Below, one piece after another: positions 55,789-64,000 of a stretch of DNA of 64,000 nucleotides (the stretch's first letter is position 1; every line of letters begins with the position of its first letter). The DNA comes from Rhizobium herbae (lineage in GTDB: Bacteria > Pseudomonadota > Alphaproteobacteria > Rhizobiales > Rhizobiaceae): assembly GCF_017873135.1 (NCBI RefSeq), contig NZ_JAGGJV010000003.1, forward strand, positions 1 through 64,000, written 5' to 3'. The position numbers and the translations under genes are program-made. Below the pieces are notes generated by a model. The model saw only the letters and a list, made by a program, of their open reading frames with translations. It did not search any database and was not told the origin of the DNA.

Positions 55789-57333
55789 ATGAGCGCAGCT
55801 TCACCAGCCGCAGACAGAAGCGGCGACGCCATCCATCTCACGCGCATCGTCAAGCGTTTCGATGGCGCCCAGGCGCTCAGCGGCGCCTCGTTGCGCGTCC
55901 GGCGCGGCACCGTTCACGGCCTCGTCGGCCAGAACGGCGCCGGCAAATCGACGCTTATCAAGCTGCTGGCCGGCCTGCACCAGCCCGACGAAGGCCGCAT
56001 CGAGATCGATGGCCAGGCCTATGACAAGCTTACGCCGCACCGGGTTGAGGAGCTTGGCATCCACTTCATCCATCAGGATCGTCTGCTGGTCCCGACCTTC
56101 ACGGTGGGCGAAGCCCTGTTTCTCGGCCGCGAGCCGCGCATCCCCGGCACGCCCTTTCTCGACCGGCGGCTGATGCAGCGCCGCGCCAGCGAAATCCTCG
56201 ATGATTATTTCGGCGTCAGGCTGCCCAACAGCGCCCTGATCAGCGAACTCTCCACCGCCGAGAAGCAGATCGTCCAGATCACCCGCGCGCTGCTCGATCA
56301 GCCGAAGGTACTGGTGTTCGACGAGCCGACGGCGGCGCTGGTGCGTCGCGAGGCGGATATTCTCTTCCGGCTGATCCGCCGCCTGCGCGACGAAGGGGTG
56401 ACGATCATCTACATCTCGCACTACCTCAACGAGATCGAGGAACTCTGCGACCACGTCACGGTGTTGCGCAATGGCGAGGACGTCGCGACCCTGGCTCTGA
56501 GCGAGACATCCGCCGCAGCTATCGCGCGGCTGATGGTGGCGCGTGATATCGCGGATATGTTCCCCAAGCGCAGCGTCGTACTCGGCAAGGACATCCTGAC
56601 ACTCGACCGCCTCTCGGTGCGCGGGAAATATCAGGACGTCTCGCTCACCCTGCGCCGTGGCGAAGTACTCGGCCTGACGGGGCTGCTCGGCTCCGGCGCC
56701 AAGGAGCTCATCCGCACGCTGTTCGGCCTCGAAACCGCGACGTCCGGACAGATCGCGATCGACGGCAGGGCCGTGCGTTCGGTCAACCCGGCGCAGGCCG
56801 TCGATCAGCACCTTGCGCTTGTTCCGGAAGACCGGCGCGGCAATGGTGTGGCACTGGACCTGAGCGTCACCGAGAACATCACGTTATCGTCGCTGAAACG
56901 GTTCACCCGCCTCGGTTTCCTCTATTTCGGCGGCGAGCGCCGCGAGGCGGACGACTTGATCCGCCGCCTCGAGGTCAAGACGGCGGGCAGGGACGCGCTC
57001 GTGCGCACGCTCTCGGGCGGCAACCAGCAGAAGGTGGCGATCGCCAAATGGCTGAGCCGCCATTCCGAGGTCTATCTACTCGATGAGCCCACAGTCGGCG
57101 TCGATATCGGCTCGAAGGTCGAGATCTACAATCTGATCGGCGACCTCGCCGCTCGTGGCGCCGGCATCATCGTGCTGTCGTCGGACCTGCCGGAGCTGAT
57201 CGGCATCACCGATCGCATCATCGTGCTTTTCCGGGGCCATGTCGTGCGCGAGTTCGTCCCTTCCGAGACCTCGCCGGACGAGGTTCTCGCCACATCCACC
57301 GGATCTTCGGAGACGCTCCGCCATGTCGGTTGA
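55789..57333 (+). CDS. CUT2 sugar ABC transporter ATP-binding protein
   Basis: 514 aa from MSAASPAADRSGD; the frame upstream to 55144 lies within the binding-protein gene and is rejected. Tandem ATPase halves: Walker A GQNGAGKSTL and signature LSTAEKQIVQITRAL in the first, LLGSGAKELIRTLFG and LSGGNQQKVAIAKWL plus YLLDEPTVGVDIGS in the second; the second-half Walker A is degenerate (no Lys-Ser), as in other CUT2 ATPases. It overlaps the next permease by 11 bases. Confidence 0.9.
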   Translation: MSAASPAADRSGDAIHLTRIVKRFDGAQALSGASLRVRRGTVHGLVGQNGAGKSTLIKLLAGLHQPDEGRIEIDGQAYDKLTPHRVEELGIHFIHQDRLLVPTFTVGEALFLGREPRIPGTPFLDRRLMQRRASEILDDYFGVRLPNSALISELSTAEKQIVQITRALLDQPKVLVFDEPTAALVRREADILFRLIRRLRDEGVTIIYISHYLNEIEELCDHVTVLRNGEDVATLALSETSAAAIARLMVARDIADMFPKRSVVLGKDILTLDRLSVRGKYQDVSLTLRRGEVLGLTGLLGSGAKELIRTLFGLETATSGQIAIDGRAVRSVNPAQAVDQHLALVPEDRRGNGVALDLSVTENITLSSLKRFTRLGFLYFGGERREADDLIRRLEVKTAGRDALVRTLSGGNQQKVAIAKWLSRHSEVYLLDEPTVGVDIGSKVEIYNLIGDLAARGAGIIVLSSDLPELIGITDRIIVLFRGHVVREFVPSETSPDEVLATSTGSSETLRHVG

Positions 57334-58351
57334 CATCCAGCTCGCCCCCGTCATCCACTTCGAACCGGGCAAAATCGGCGGCGACACGACCAGAAGCGGA
57401 CATCTCGCCGCGACGGCGCTCCGCGCCGGATCGCTGATCGCCTTCGTCGCGATCCTCGTCGTCTTCTCGGCGACGGCACCCTATTTTCTGAGCGTCGGCA
57501 ATATCGGCAACGTACTCGGCCAATCGGCCATTTCCGGCGTGCTGGCCATCGGCCTGACCGTGGTCCTGATCGCCGGCGGCTCCAATGTCGTCACCGGCGG
57601 CATCGACCTGTCGCTTGCCGCCAACATGGGGCTGAGCGCCGCCGTCTACGCGACGGTCGCGCAGCTCGGCTATGGCGACGCAACCGCCGTCGCGGCGGCC
57701 CTGCTCACCGGCGGGCTGATCGGCGCGGTCAACGCCTTCGCCGTCGTCGGCGCGGGCATCGTGCCGCTGCTGGCAACGCTTGCCGTGATGAACATCGTTG
57801 CCGGTCTCGAGCTGGTGCTGACGCAGAATACGGTCATCCCGGCCTCGACCCCGCTCCTGACGGCTCTTTCGTCGTCCGGCCCCTTCGGCATTCCGGCGCT
57901 CGCCTATGTGCTGCTTGCCTTCACGCTGATCGCCGCTGCGATCGTACAATATACCCCGACCGGGCTTCGGCTTTATGCGGTCGGCGAATTCCCCGATGCG
58001 GCGCGCGCCGCCGGCCTTCCCGTCCGCCGGCTCCTCGCCGGTGCTTTCGTCGCCAGCGGTCTCTGCGGTGGGTTTGCCGGCATTCTGTCGGTCTCCAATC
58101 TCAGCGGCAGCACCACCGGCTCCGGCGAAATGCTGCTGCCAGTGGTCGTCACCGCCCTGCTCGGCTCGGTCTTCTCGCGACGACTGGTGCCCACCGTGAT
58201 CGGCACGCTGCTTTCCACCCTGTTCGTCGGCTTCCTCGTCAACGGCTTCCAGCTTCTCAACATTTCCAGCGTGCTGGTCAGCGGCGTTCAGGGTCTTCTC
58301 ATCCTGCTGGTCGTCTCCGCCACGACGCTGCTGCGCAGGCAGGAGGCCTGA
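57323..58351 (+). CDS. CUT2 sugar ABC transporter permease, first of two
   Basis: 342 aa from MSVDIQLAPVIHF. The RbsC-type motif GGIDLSLAANMGLSAAVY is present, with about ten helices. The start overlaps the ATPase gene, the next permease begins two bases after its stop; all are co-translated. Confidence 0.88.
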   Translation: MSVDIQLAPVIHFEPGKIGGDTTRSGHLAATALRAGSLIAFVAILVVFSATAPYFLSVGNIGNVLGQSAISGVLAIGLTVVLIAGGSNVVTGGIDLSLAANMGLSAAVYATVAQLGYGDATAVAAALLTGGLIGAVNAFAVVGAGIVPLLATLAVMNIVAGLELVLTQNTVIPASTPLLTALSSSGPFGIPALAYVLLAFTLIAAAIVQYTPTGLRLYAVGEFPDAARAAGLPVRRLLAGAFVASGLCGGFAGILSVSNLSGSTTGSGEMLLPVVVTALLGSVFSRRLVPTVIGTLLSTLFVGFLVNGFQLLNISSVLVSGVQGLLILLVVSATTLLRRQEA

Positions 58352-58353
58352 TC

Positions 58354-59352
58354 ATGAGCCTGCAGACCTCCCCGATCGAGGCGTCCGGCCTGCCGCGTGC
58401 CATCATCGGCGCGATCGTCAACAACGCGCTGGTGCTGGCGCTCATCGCGGTCTTTGCCGTCTTTTCCTTCGCGACACCGACATTCCTTACGATCGCCAAC
58501 CTGCAGAGCATCCTCGTCAACAACTTCACGCTGCTGGCCATCGTCGCTATCGCCATGACCTTCGCCGTCTCCGTTGGCGGCATCGATCTGTCGGTCGGCA
58601 CGGCCGTCGACTTTGCCAGCTTCGCCTTCGTGTCGCTGGTGCTTGCCGGACAGCCCGTCTTCATCGCGGCATTGGCAGGGTTGGGCGCGGGAGCAGCCGT
58701 CGGCGCGTTCAACGCCATCCTGATTTCCGGCATCGGCATTTCGCCTTTCCTCGGAACACTCGGCACGCTGTTCATCGGCCGCAGCATCCAGCAGCTTCTG
58801 ACCAATGGCGGTAATCCCGTCTATCTGCCGCCAACCGGCGTGCCGGAGGCCTTCCGTTTCCTCGGCCGCGGCGCAATTGCCGGCATTCCCGTTCCACTCG
58901 TCATCGCCGCCGGCATCATCGTCGCCGCGACGATCATCCTCACCCGCGCCCGCTTCGGCCGCGTTGCACTCGCAATCGGCATCCAGCCGAGCGTCGTGCG
59001 TTACTCCGGCATCACGGCGCGCGCCCATGTCGCGGTCGCCTTCATTCTCGTCGGCCTGATTGCCGCCGTCGCGGGGCTGATCCTGTCGGCGACCGTTACC
59101 GTTTACATCCCCTCCTCCGGCAATGCCTTCCTGCTCAACGCCATCGGGGCCACCTTCATCGGCACGACCCTCTCCCGGCTCGGCCGTCCGAATGTTGCCG
59201 GCACCGTTCTCGGCGTGCTGCTGCTCAGCATCGTCGCCAACGGCCTGCTTTTGACCGGGCTGAACTTCTACTGGCAGCAGGTCGGCACCGGACTGCTGAT
59301 CTTTGCCGTGCTTGCGCTGAGCTTCATCAACAGGCGCAAGGCCACTGCCTGA
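58354..59352 (+). CDS. CUT2 sugar ABC transporter permease, second of two
   Basis: 332 aa, related to the preceding permease: VGGIDLSVGTAVDFASFAFV and YSGITARAHVAVAFILVGLI. The two probably make a heterodimeric channel. It is followed by the monooxygenase gene after 22 bases. Confidence 0.88.
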   Translation: MSLQTSPIEASGLPRAIIGAIVNNALVLALIAVFAVFSFATPTFLTIANLQSILVNNFTLLAIVAIAMTFAVSVGGIDLSVGTAVDFASFAFVSLVLAGQPVFIAALAGLGAGAAVGAFNAILISGIGISPFLGTLGTLFIGRSIQQLLTNGGNPVYLPPTGVPEAFRFLGRGAIAGIPVPLVIAAGIIVAATIILTRARFGRVALAIGIQPSVVRYSGITARAHVAVAFILVGLIAAVAGLILSATVTVYIPSSGNAFLLNAIGATFIGTTLSRLGRPNVAGTVLGVLLLSIVANGLLLTGLNFYWQQVGTGLLIFAVLALSFINRRKATA

Positions 59353-59374
59353 CATCAAGACAAGGAAATAAGAT

Positions 59375-60772
59375 ATGAGCCGCGAAATCAGGCTGAACGC
59401 CTTCGACATGAACTGCGTCGGCCACCAGTCGCCGGGCCTATGGCGGCATCCGCGCGACCAATCGTGGAAATACAAGGATCTCGACTACTGGGTGCATCTG
59501 GCAAAGACGCTGGAGCGCGGCAAGTTCGACGGCCTGTTCATCGCCGACGTGCTCGGCGTCTACGACGTCTTGAACGGCAATGTCGATGCGGCGCTGCGCC
59601 ATTCCACCCAGGTGCCGGTCAACGACCCCCTACAGCTGGTGCCGACCATGGCCTATGTGACCGAACATCTCGGCTTCGGGCTCACCGCATCGCTCTCCTT
59701 TGAGCATCCCTATACCTTCGCCCGCCGCATCTCGACGCTCGACCATCTGACCAAGGGCCGTGTCGGCTGGAACATCGTCACCTCGTACCTCAACAGCGGC
59801 GCGCAGAATATCGGTCAGGCAAGCCAGACCAAGCATGACGACCGCTACGATCTCGCCGAGGAATATCTGGACGTCTGCTACAAGCTCTGGGAGGGCAGCT
59901 GGGAGGAGGACGCGGTTGTGCGCGACCGCGACAGCGGCATCTTCACCCATCCGGAAAAGGTTCACCCGATCAACCACGCCGGCAAGCATTTCACCGTGCC
60001 AGGCATTCACCTGAGCGAACCCTCGCCGCAGCGCACGCCGGTTCTCTATCAGGCCGGCGCATCGAGCAGGGGCAAGGATTTCGCCGGCGCCCATGCCGAA
60101 TGCATCTTCGTCGCAGCACCATCCAAGCCCGTGCTGAAGCGCTACGTCGCCAATGTCCGCGAAGCAGCCGAGAAAGCCGGCCGAAATCCGCGCAATATTC
60201 TCGCCTTCAACCTGCAGACCGTCATTCTCGGCGAGACCGATGCGGAGGCGAAGAAGAAGTTCGACGACTACCGCAAATATGTCTCCTACGAGGGCGCGCA
60301 GGCGCTGATCTCCGGCTGGACCGGCATCGACTTCGGCCAGTTCTCGCCCGACGAACCGCTGCGTCATCGCTACACCAACGCAGTGCAATCCGCCGTCGAA
60401 ACCTTCACCACCATCGATCCCGACAAGGTCTGGACCGTGCGGGAAATGGCCGACTGGGTCGGCATCGGCGGCTTCGGCCCGGTCTTCGTCGGCTCACCGC
60501 AGACGGTCGCCGATCTCCTGCAGGAATGGGTTGAGGATACCGATGTCGACGGCTTCAACCTCGCTTACGCAGTGACGCCGGAAAGCTTCGAGGATGCGGT
60601 CGACCTGCTGGTACCGGAACTACAGAAACGCGGCGTCTACAAGAAGGACTACCGACAGGGCACACTGCGGGAAAAGCTGTTCGGCGAAGGCCCGCGTCTC
60701 ATTGCTCCGCATCCGGGCGCCGGTTATCGCCACCTGACGGGAACGCCGGCAAAGCTGGTGGCACACGGCTAG
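59375..60772 (+). CDS. NtaA/SnaA/DszA-family FMN-dependent monooxygenase
   Basis: 465 aa luciferase-like flavin monooxygenase. Hallmarks are RLNAFDMNCVGHQSPGLWRH, FDGLFIADVLGVYDVLNGN, DHLTKGRVGWNIVTSYLNS, PVLYQAGASSRGKDFAGAHA and the last GFNLAYAVTPESFEDAVDLL. Relatives open nitrilotriacetate, dibenzothiophene sulfone or other sulfur/nitrogen compounds using FMNH2 and oxygen. It needs a reduced-flavin supplier; none of the usual flavin-reductase genes is seen here. Last gene of the second CUT2 operon, so its substrate is likely the imported compound. Confidence 0.88.
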   Translation: MSREIRLNAFDMNCVGHQSPGLWRHPRDQSWKYKDLDYWVHLAKTLERGKFDGLFIADVLGVYDVLNGNVDAALRHSTQVPVNDPLQLVPTMAYVTEHLGFGLTASLSFEHPYTFARRISTLDHLTKGRVGWNIVTSYLNSGAQNIGQASQTKHDDRYDLAEEYLDVCYKLWEGSWEEDAVVRDRDSGIFTHPEKVHPINHAGKHFTVPGIHLSEPSPQRTPVLYQAGASSRGKDFAGAHAECIFVAAPSKPVLKRYVANVREAAEKAGRNPRNILAFNLQTVILGETDAEAKKKFDDYRKYVSYEGAQALISGWTGIDFGQFSPDEPLRHRYTNAVQSAVETFTTIDPDKVWTVREMADWVGIGGFGPVFVGSPQTVADLLQEWVEDTDVDGFNLAYAVTPESFEDAVDLLVPELQKRGVYKKDYRQGTLREKLFGEGPRLIAPHPGAGYRHLTGTPAKLVAHG

Positions 60773-60776
60773 ACGG

Positions 60777-61199
60777 TCAACCGCCCTGCGCAGCAAGCCG
60801 CAGGGCGAGGCTCGAATCGGGCTTTGCCAGAACCAGCTTGGTGTCTTCGATCCTCCATAACAGCCCCGTCTTCAGGGCATCGAAGAACTTCGTCTCCTGG
60901 TCCATCACCGCCGGCACGCACATCTTGCGCGTGGCGCCGGCCGGACCGAAGGTGATGACATCGCCCTTCAGATTGAAAATACCGGTGTAGCTGTTGCAGC
61001 CCGCAAAACCCGAATAGGTGCCGTCGTCGTTGATTTCGATCGTCGTCTGCAGATCGTCGATGACGCCCCGGCCGCCAATATCCTCCGCCAGCCATGTGCC
61101 CACCAGCTCGGCCGGCACGGTGTCTGCCGCAACCATCGAGACCGAAGTCGCATCGATCAGCACGCAGGAGCATGAAAGAAACAGCACAAGCTTCAGCAT
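60777..61199 (-). CDS. META-domain protein (HslJ-like), secreted
   Basis: 140 aa from MLKLVLFLSCSCVL; start at 61208 (MFPMLK) is an alternative. The signal ends near VAADT. The META domain has LVGTWLAEDIGG, then TTIEINDDGTYSGFAGCNSY, FGPAGATRKMCVPAVMDQET and FFDALKTGLLWRIEDTKLVL. HslJ-type proteins are linked to stress resistance or envelope functions; the specific role is unknown. Convergent with the monooxygenase gene; four bases separate their stops. Confidence 0.83.
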   Translation of the reverse strand: MLKLVLFLSCSCVLIDATSVSMVAADTVPAELVGTWLAEDIGGRGVIDDLQTTIEINDDGTYSGFAGCNSYTGIFNLKGDVITFGPAGATRKMCVPAVMDQETKFFDALKTGLLWRIEDTKLVLAKPDSSLALRLAAQGG

Positions 61200-61370
61200 C
61201 GGGAACATCCTTTCCGGCCAACGGCAGGCCCGGCCACTGGGCCGACCATTGGCAATGATTCGCCGTTCCTGCGACCCTATCGCCACAAGCTTGGCGGAGA
61301 CTACCCTTGTTGACATCCGCTTTCACCTGTAGAGCCTTGCGTGAAACACGAAAAACAACGGGACTTGGCC

Positions 61371-62561
61371 ATGACCTCCGGCGCAGCTGAAAAACGCCGC
61401 TTGACCATTCTGGGCTCGACGGGCTCGATCGGCACCAACACGCTCGACGTCATCCGCCAGCTGGGTGGCCGTGAGACATTCGAGGTCGCCGCCTTGACCG
61501 GCAATGGCAACATAGAGCTGCTCGCCGAACAGGCCAGGAGCGTCGGCGCCGGGCTCGCCGTGACTGCCAACGACGATCAGTACGAAAACCTGAAGTCCGC
61601 ATTGGCGGGCACCGGCATCGAAGTCGCCGCCGGCCGCAGCGGCCTGATCGAAGCGGCCGAGCGCGATGCCGGCTGGGTCATGGCCGCCATCGTCGGCACG
61701 GCCGGGCTCGCCCCGACACTCGCCGCCGCAAAGCGCGGCGCCGATATCGCTCTTGCCAACAAGGAATGCCTCGTGTCGGCGGGCGATCTCTTCGTGCGTG
61801 CCGTCCAGGCGGGCGGCGGCAAGCTGCTGCCGGTCGATAGCGAACACAATGCCATCTATCAGGTGCTGGAAGAACACCAGCGCCATGCGGTCGAGCGCAT
61901 CATCCTGACAGCCTCCGGCGGCCCTTTCCGTAATTCGAGTCTTACGGAAATGCGCGATGTCACCGCGGCGACGGCCCGCGCCCATCCCAACTGGTCGATG
62001 GGCCTGAAAATCTCGATCGACAGCGCCTCGATGTTCAACAAGGCGCTCGAGATGATCGAGGCGAAGCATCTTTTCGGCATGCGGCCGGACCAGATCGAGG
62101 TGATCGTCCATCCGCAATCGGTCATCCATTCGATGGTGGGCTACTCGGACGGCTCGGTGCTGGCCCAGCTCGGCTGCCCGGATATGCGCACTGCCATCGG
62201 CTATGCGCTGTCGCATCCGCTGCGGCCGTCGCTCGATGTCGAACGGCTGGATTTCGCCAAGCTGTCGCGGCTGGATTTCGAAGCGCCGGACGAAGAGCGG
62301 TTCCCGGCCCTGCGGCTGGCGCGTCTGGCAATGGAGCGTGGCGGCGTGCAGGGAGCGATCCTCAACGCAGCCAAGGAAGTGGCGCTCGAAGCCTTTATCG
62401 CAGGACGGACCGGATTCCTTCAGATGGCCGAGATCACCGAGACTGTTATGGACGCCATGTTCTCGATGCCGCCGGCATCCACCATGGACGACGTTTTTGC
62501 CGTGGACGAGGAAGCCCGGCGCATGGCGAGAGCCATCGTCGAACGGGCCGCCGCCGCTTGA
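61371..62561 (+). CDS. dxr: 1-deoxy-D-xylulose 5-phosphate reductoisomerase
   Basis: 396 aa from MTSGAAEKRRLTILGSTGSI; a GTG frame start at 61341 is possible. NADPH-binding GSTGSIGTNTLD, conserved NKECLVSAGDLF, PVDSEHNAIYQ (metal-binding Asp/Glu), TASGGPF and NWSMGLKISIDSASMFNKALEMIEA. It converts DXP to MEP in the nonmevalonate isoprenoid pathway. It stands alone here and not in the usual uppS-cdsA-dxr-rseP-bamA row, so it may be a second copy (checkable in the complete genome). Confidence 0.95.
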   Translation: MTSGAAEKRRLTILGSTGSIGTNTLDVIRQLGGRETFEVAALTGNGNIELLAEQARSVGAGLAVTANDDQYENLKSALAGTGIEVAAGRSGLIEAAERDAGWVMAAIVGTAGLAPTLAAAKRGADIALANKECLVSAGDLFVRAVQAGGGKLLPVDSEHNAIYQVLEEHQRHAVERIILTASGGPFRNSSLTEMRDVTAATARAHPNWSMGLKISIDSASMFNKALEMIEAKHLFGMRPDQIEVIVHPQSVIHSMVGYSDGSVLAQLGCPDMRTAIGYALSHPLRPSLDVERLDFAKLSRLDFEAPDEERFPALRLARLAMERGGVQGAILNAAKEVALEAFIAGRTGFLQMAEITETVMDAMFSMPPASTMDDVFAVDEEARRMARAIVERAAAA

Positions 62562-62571
62562 GAACGGCGGA

Positions 62572-63690
62572 TCATACCCCGTAGACTGCCTCTACGATCC
62601 TGTTCGGGAATTCGCCCATACAGCCTTCCACCGCATTGTTGGTCATGTTCAGCACCGTCAGTCCCCTGGCGGGATCGATGAACCAGTTGTGGCCATAGAC
62701 GCCACCCCAGCGGATGGTTCCCGGCGATTGTGGCGTCATCGCCGCATGGGAATCCTCAACCACCGCGCCGAAATAGCCGAATTTGCAGCCGGGATCAGTG
62801 ACGAGTTCGCCGATCCGATTGGAAAAGCCCGCCTGGATTGTCTCCGGCGTCAGCACGCCTTTGCCGCCGACGCGCAAAGCCTCCAGAAAGATCAGGATAT
62901 CGTCCGCCGTTCCGGCCATGCCGGCGCCACCGGACTGGAAAGCCTTCGGATTGAAGATCCGCGATGGCGAAAAGCCCATCGTCCAGCCCGTGTCTTCCGC
63001 CGCGAAATAGGGATCCGTCATTCGGACGGGAACGGGGTGCGAATCGGCGTAGGGCACCGCAAGCCGCGCGACATCGGTGACATGAAAGCGGCTGTCGGCC
63101 ATGCCAAGCGGACCGGCGATGTACGTCACGACCGCCTCTTCCAGAGACGCGCCTTGAACATTGGCGATCACCGCGCCCAGAATGTCGGTTGCGAAGGAAT
63201 AGGCCCATTGCGTACCCGGCGCAAACGCCAGCTGCACGGCATTGTGGCGGCTGAAATTACCCGCGTAGTCGAGATCGGTATTCAGCAGACCGCAAGTGAT
63301 GGCCCGGTCAGCGGGCAAAAGCTCCAGCGCCAGATCGTAGACCAGCCCCGATGTATGCGTCAGCAACTGATGGATCGTGATATCGGCAACCTTGCCGTCT
63401 TTCGTCTTCGGCCGGAACCACGGCAGATGATCGGCGACGCGGTCTGACAGAGCCATCAAGCCGCGATCGATCATGGCCAGGGCAGTGGCCGCGACGATGG
63501 GTTTTGTCACCGAGGCCAGCCGAAAGATCGTGTCGAATTTGACCGGCATACCGGCTTCCCGATCAGCAAAGCCGGCGGCGCGGCGGAAAATCGGCTCACC
63601 ATGCTGATAGGCAAGCACGACGGCTCCGGTAACCCTCCCGGAATCGAGGAACCGGTCGATGACCCTATCAAGCCTGCGTTCGACGCTCAT
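62572..63690 (-). CDS. Serine hydrolase, class C beta-lactamase-related
   Basis: 372 aa without signal peptide. The serine nucleophile motif is Ser60-Val-Thr-Lys63 (RLASVTKPIV), then YSF in QWAYSFATDILG where beta-lactamases have Y-x-N, and HNWFID(P) near the C-terminus in place of the KTG box. Related esterases or D-aminopeptidases; real beta-lactam hydrolysis is not supported by these motifs. Convergent with dxr. Confidence 0.82.
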   Translation of the reverse strand: MSVERRLDRVIDRFLDSGRVTGAVVLAYQHGEPIFRRAAGFADREAGMPVKFDTIFRLASVTKPIVAATALAMIDRGLMALSDRVADHLPWFRPKTKDGKVADITIHQLLTHTSGLVYDLALELLPADRAITCGLLNTDLDYAGNFSRHNAVQLAFAPGTQWAYSFATDILGAVIANVQGASLEEAVVTYIAGPLGMADSRFHVTDVARLAVPYADSHPVPVRMTDPYFAAEDTGWTMGFSPSRIFNPKAFQSGGAGMAGTADDILIFLEALRVGGKGVLTPETIQAGFSNRIGELVTDPGCKFGYFGAVVEDSHAAMTPQSPGTIRWGGVYGHNWFIDPARGLTVLNMTNNAVEGCMGEFPNRIVEAVYGV

Positions 63691-63723
63691 GACCTAAACT
63701 CCTGAAAACCTGCCGAGAATCAA

Positions 63724-63755
63724 AAATGCGGATCATCTTTCGACAATCCGCATTT
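63724..63755 (-). terminator. Rho-independent terminator of hemA
   Basis: AAATGCGGAT and ATCCGCATTT form a 10-bp perfect stem with a 12-base loop; on the minus strand the last arm merges into TTTTTG. It is about 30 bases past the hemA stop. Confidence 0.75.
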
Positions 63756-63781
63756 CAATTTCAAGCCGTAGTAAAAAACGA

Positions 63782-64000
63782 TCAGGCGACAGCCCTTGCC
63801 AGTGCACAGCGCGACCAGAGCTGATGCAGCGCGCCGACCAGATGATCGATATCCGCATCCGAATGCAGCGGCGTCGGCGTGATGCGCAGGCGTTCGGTCT
63901 TCTTCGGCACCGTCGGATAGTTGATCGGCTGGACGTAGATGCCGCAATTGTCGAGAAGCAGGTCGGAGATCCATTTGCACTTGGCCGCATCGCCGACGAT
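63782..64000 (-). CDS. hemA: 5-aminolevulinate synthase, 3' end (partial at window edge)
   Basis: The last 72 codons are present; the start lies beyond base 64000. The translation begins IVGDAAKCKWISDLLLDNCG and continues IYVQPINYPTVPKKTERLRI, TPTPLHSDADIDHLVGALHQ, the conserved C-terminal end of ALAS. No start codon lies in this fragment, so automatic calls in other frames (63733-63990, 63720-63980) are wrong. The enzyme condenses glycine with succinyl-CoA, the first step of heme synthesis in alphaproteobacteria. Confidence 0.9.
   Translation of the reverse strand: MVGDAAKCKWISDLLLDNCGIYVQPINYPTVPKKTERLRITPTPLHSDADIDHLVGALHQLWSRCALARAVA

Noticed and set aside
62572-63690. True beta-lactamase resistance gene
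   Set aside because: The SxxK motif is present, but the Y-x-N and K-T-G boxes are altered and there is no signal peptide; more likely an esterase or peptidase relative.

Overview
The window looks like chromosomal DNA of a member of the Rhizobiaceae (Hyphomicrobiales, Alphaproteobacteria). The reasons are the high-GC codon use, a BA14K-family protein, the C-terminus of a 5-aminolevulinate synthase (the alphaproteobacterial C4 route to heme), a NasS/NasT nitrate-sensing pair, and several intergenic inverted-repeat elements of the kind scattered through Rhizobium, Sinorhizobium and Agrobacterium genomes. I see no insertion sequence, prophage or CRISPR array. All identities come from reading the sequence and translations; no database was searched.

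Layout. (1) 0.1-13.3 kb: a divergent catabolic or transport module. On the minus strand lie a polyamine-type ABC importer, a glycosyltransferase-like protein, two small cupins, an aldehyde dehydrogenase and a saccharopine-dehydrogenase-like oxidoreductase. On the plus strand lie a GntR-family regulator with two winged-helix domains, a second glycosyltransferase-like paralog and a second aldehyde dehydrogenase. The duplicated parts suggest one pathway for an unidentified amine or amino-acid conjugate; this is my best candidate for an undescribed system. (2) 13.3-16.5 kb: a long gap with repeats and a possible structured RNA, then a BA14K protein, a small protein and an esterase-like lipoprotein. 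(3) 16.6-26.0 kb: metH with a perfect palindrome upstream, an epimerase/UPF0303/ROK-kinase operon, tRNA-Arg(CCT), a small lipoprotein, a candidate small RNA, and a cystathionine gamma-synthase-family gene. (4) 26.4-31.3 kb: two secreted low-complexity proteins, a NarL/NarX-type two-component pair and a CPA2 antiporter with a cyclic-nucleotide-binding-like tail.

(5) 31.5-45.0 kb: nitrate assimilation: nasT, nasS, a sigma-54 promoter with an ANTAR-type leader RNA, nrtA, nrtB, an nrtD-type ATPase, nirB, nirD, nasA, cysG and three small genes. Nitrate is imported, reduced to nitrite by NasA and to ammonium by NirBD; CysG supplies siroheme. (6) 45.1-60.8 kb: a region of organosulfur character: an FAD/NAD(P)-binding protein, an SfnB-like and a DszC-like flavoprotein, a diguanylate cyclase, two complete ribose-type (CUT2) importers and an NtaA/SnaA/DszA-type monooxygenase. 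Several promoters here share a TATAGAC-like element, suggesting one regulon for a sulfur source whose import uses sugar-type transporters. (7) 60.8-64.0 kb: a META-domain protein, dxr, a class C beta-lactamase-like hydrolase and the 3' end of hemA, cut by the window edge.
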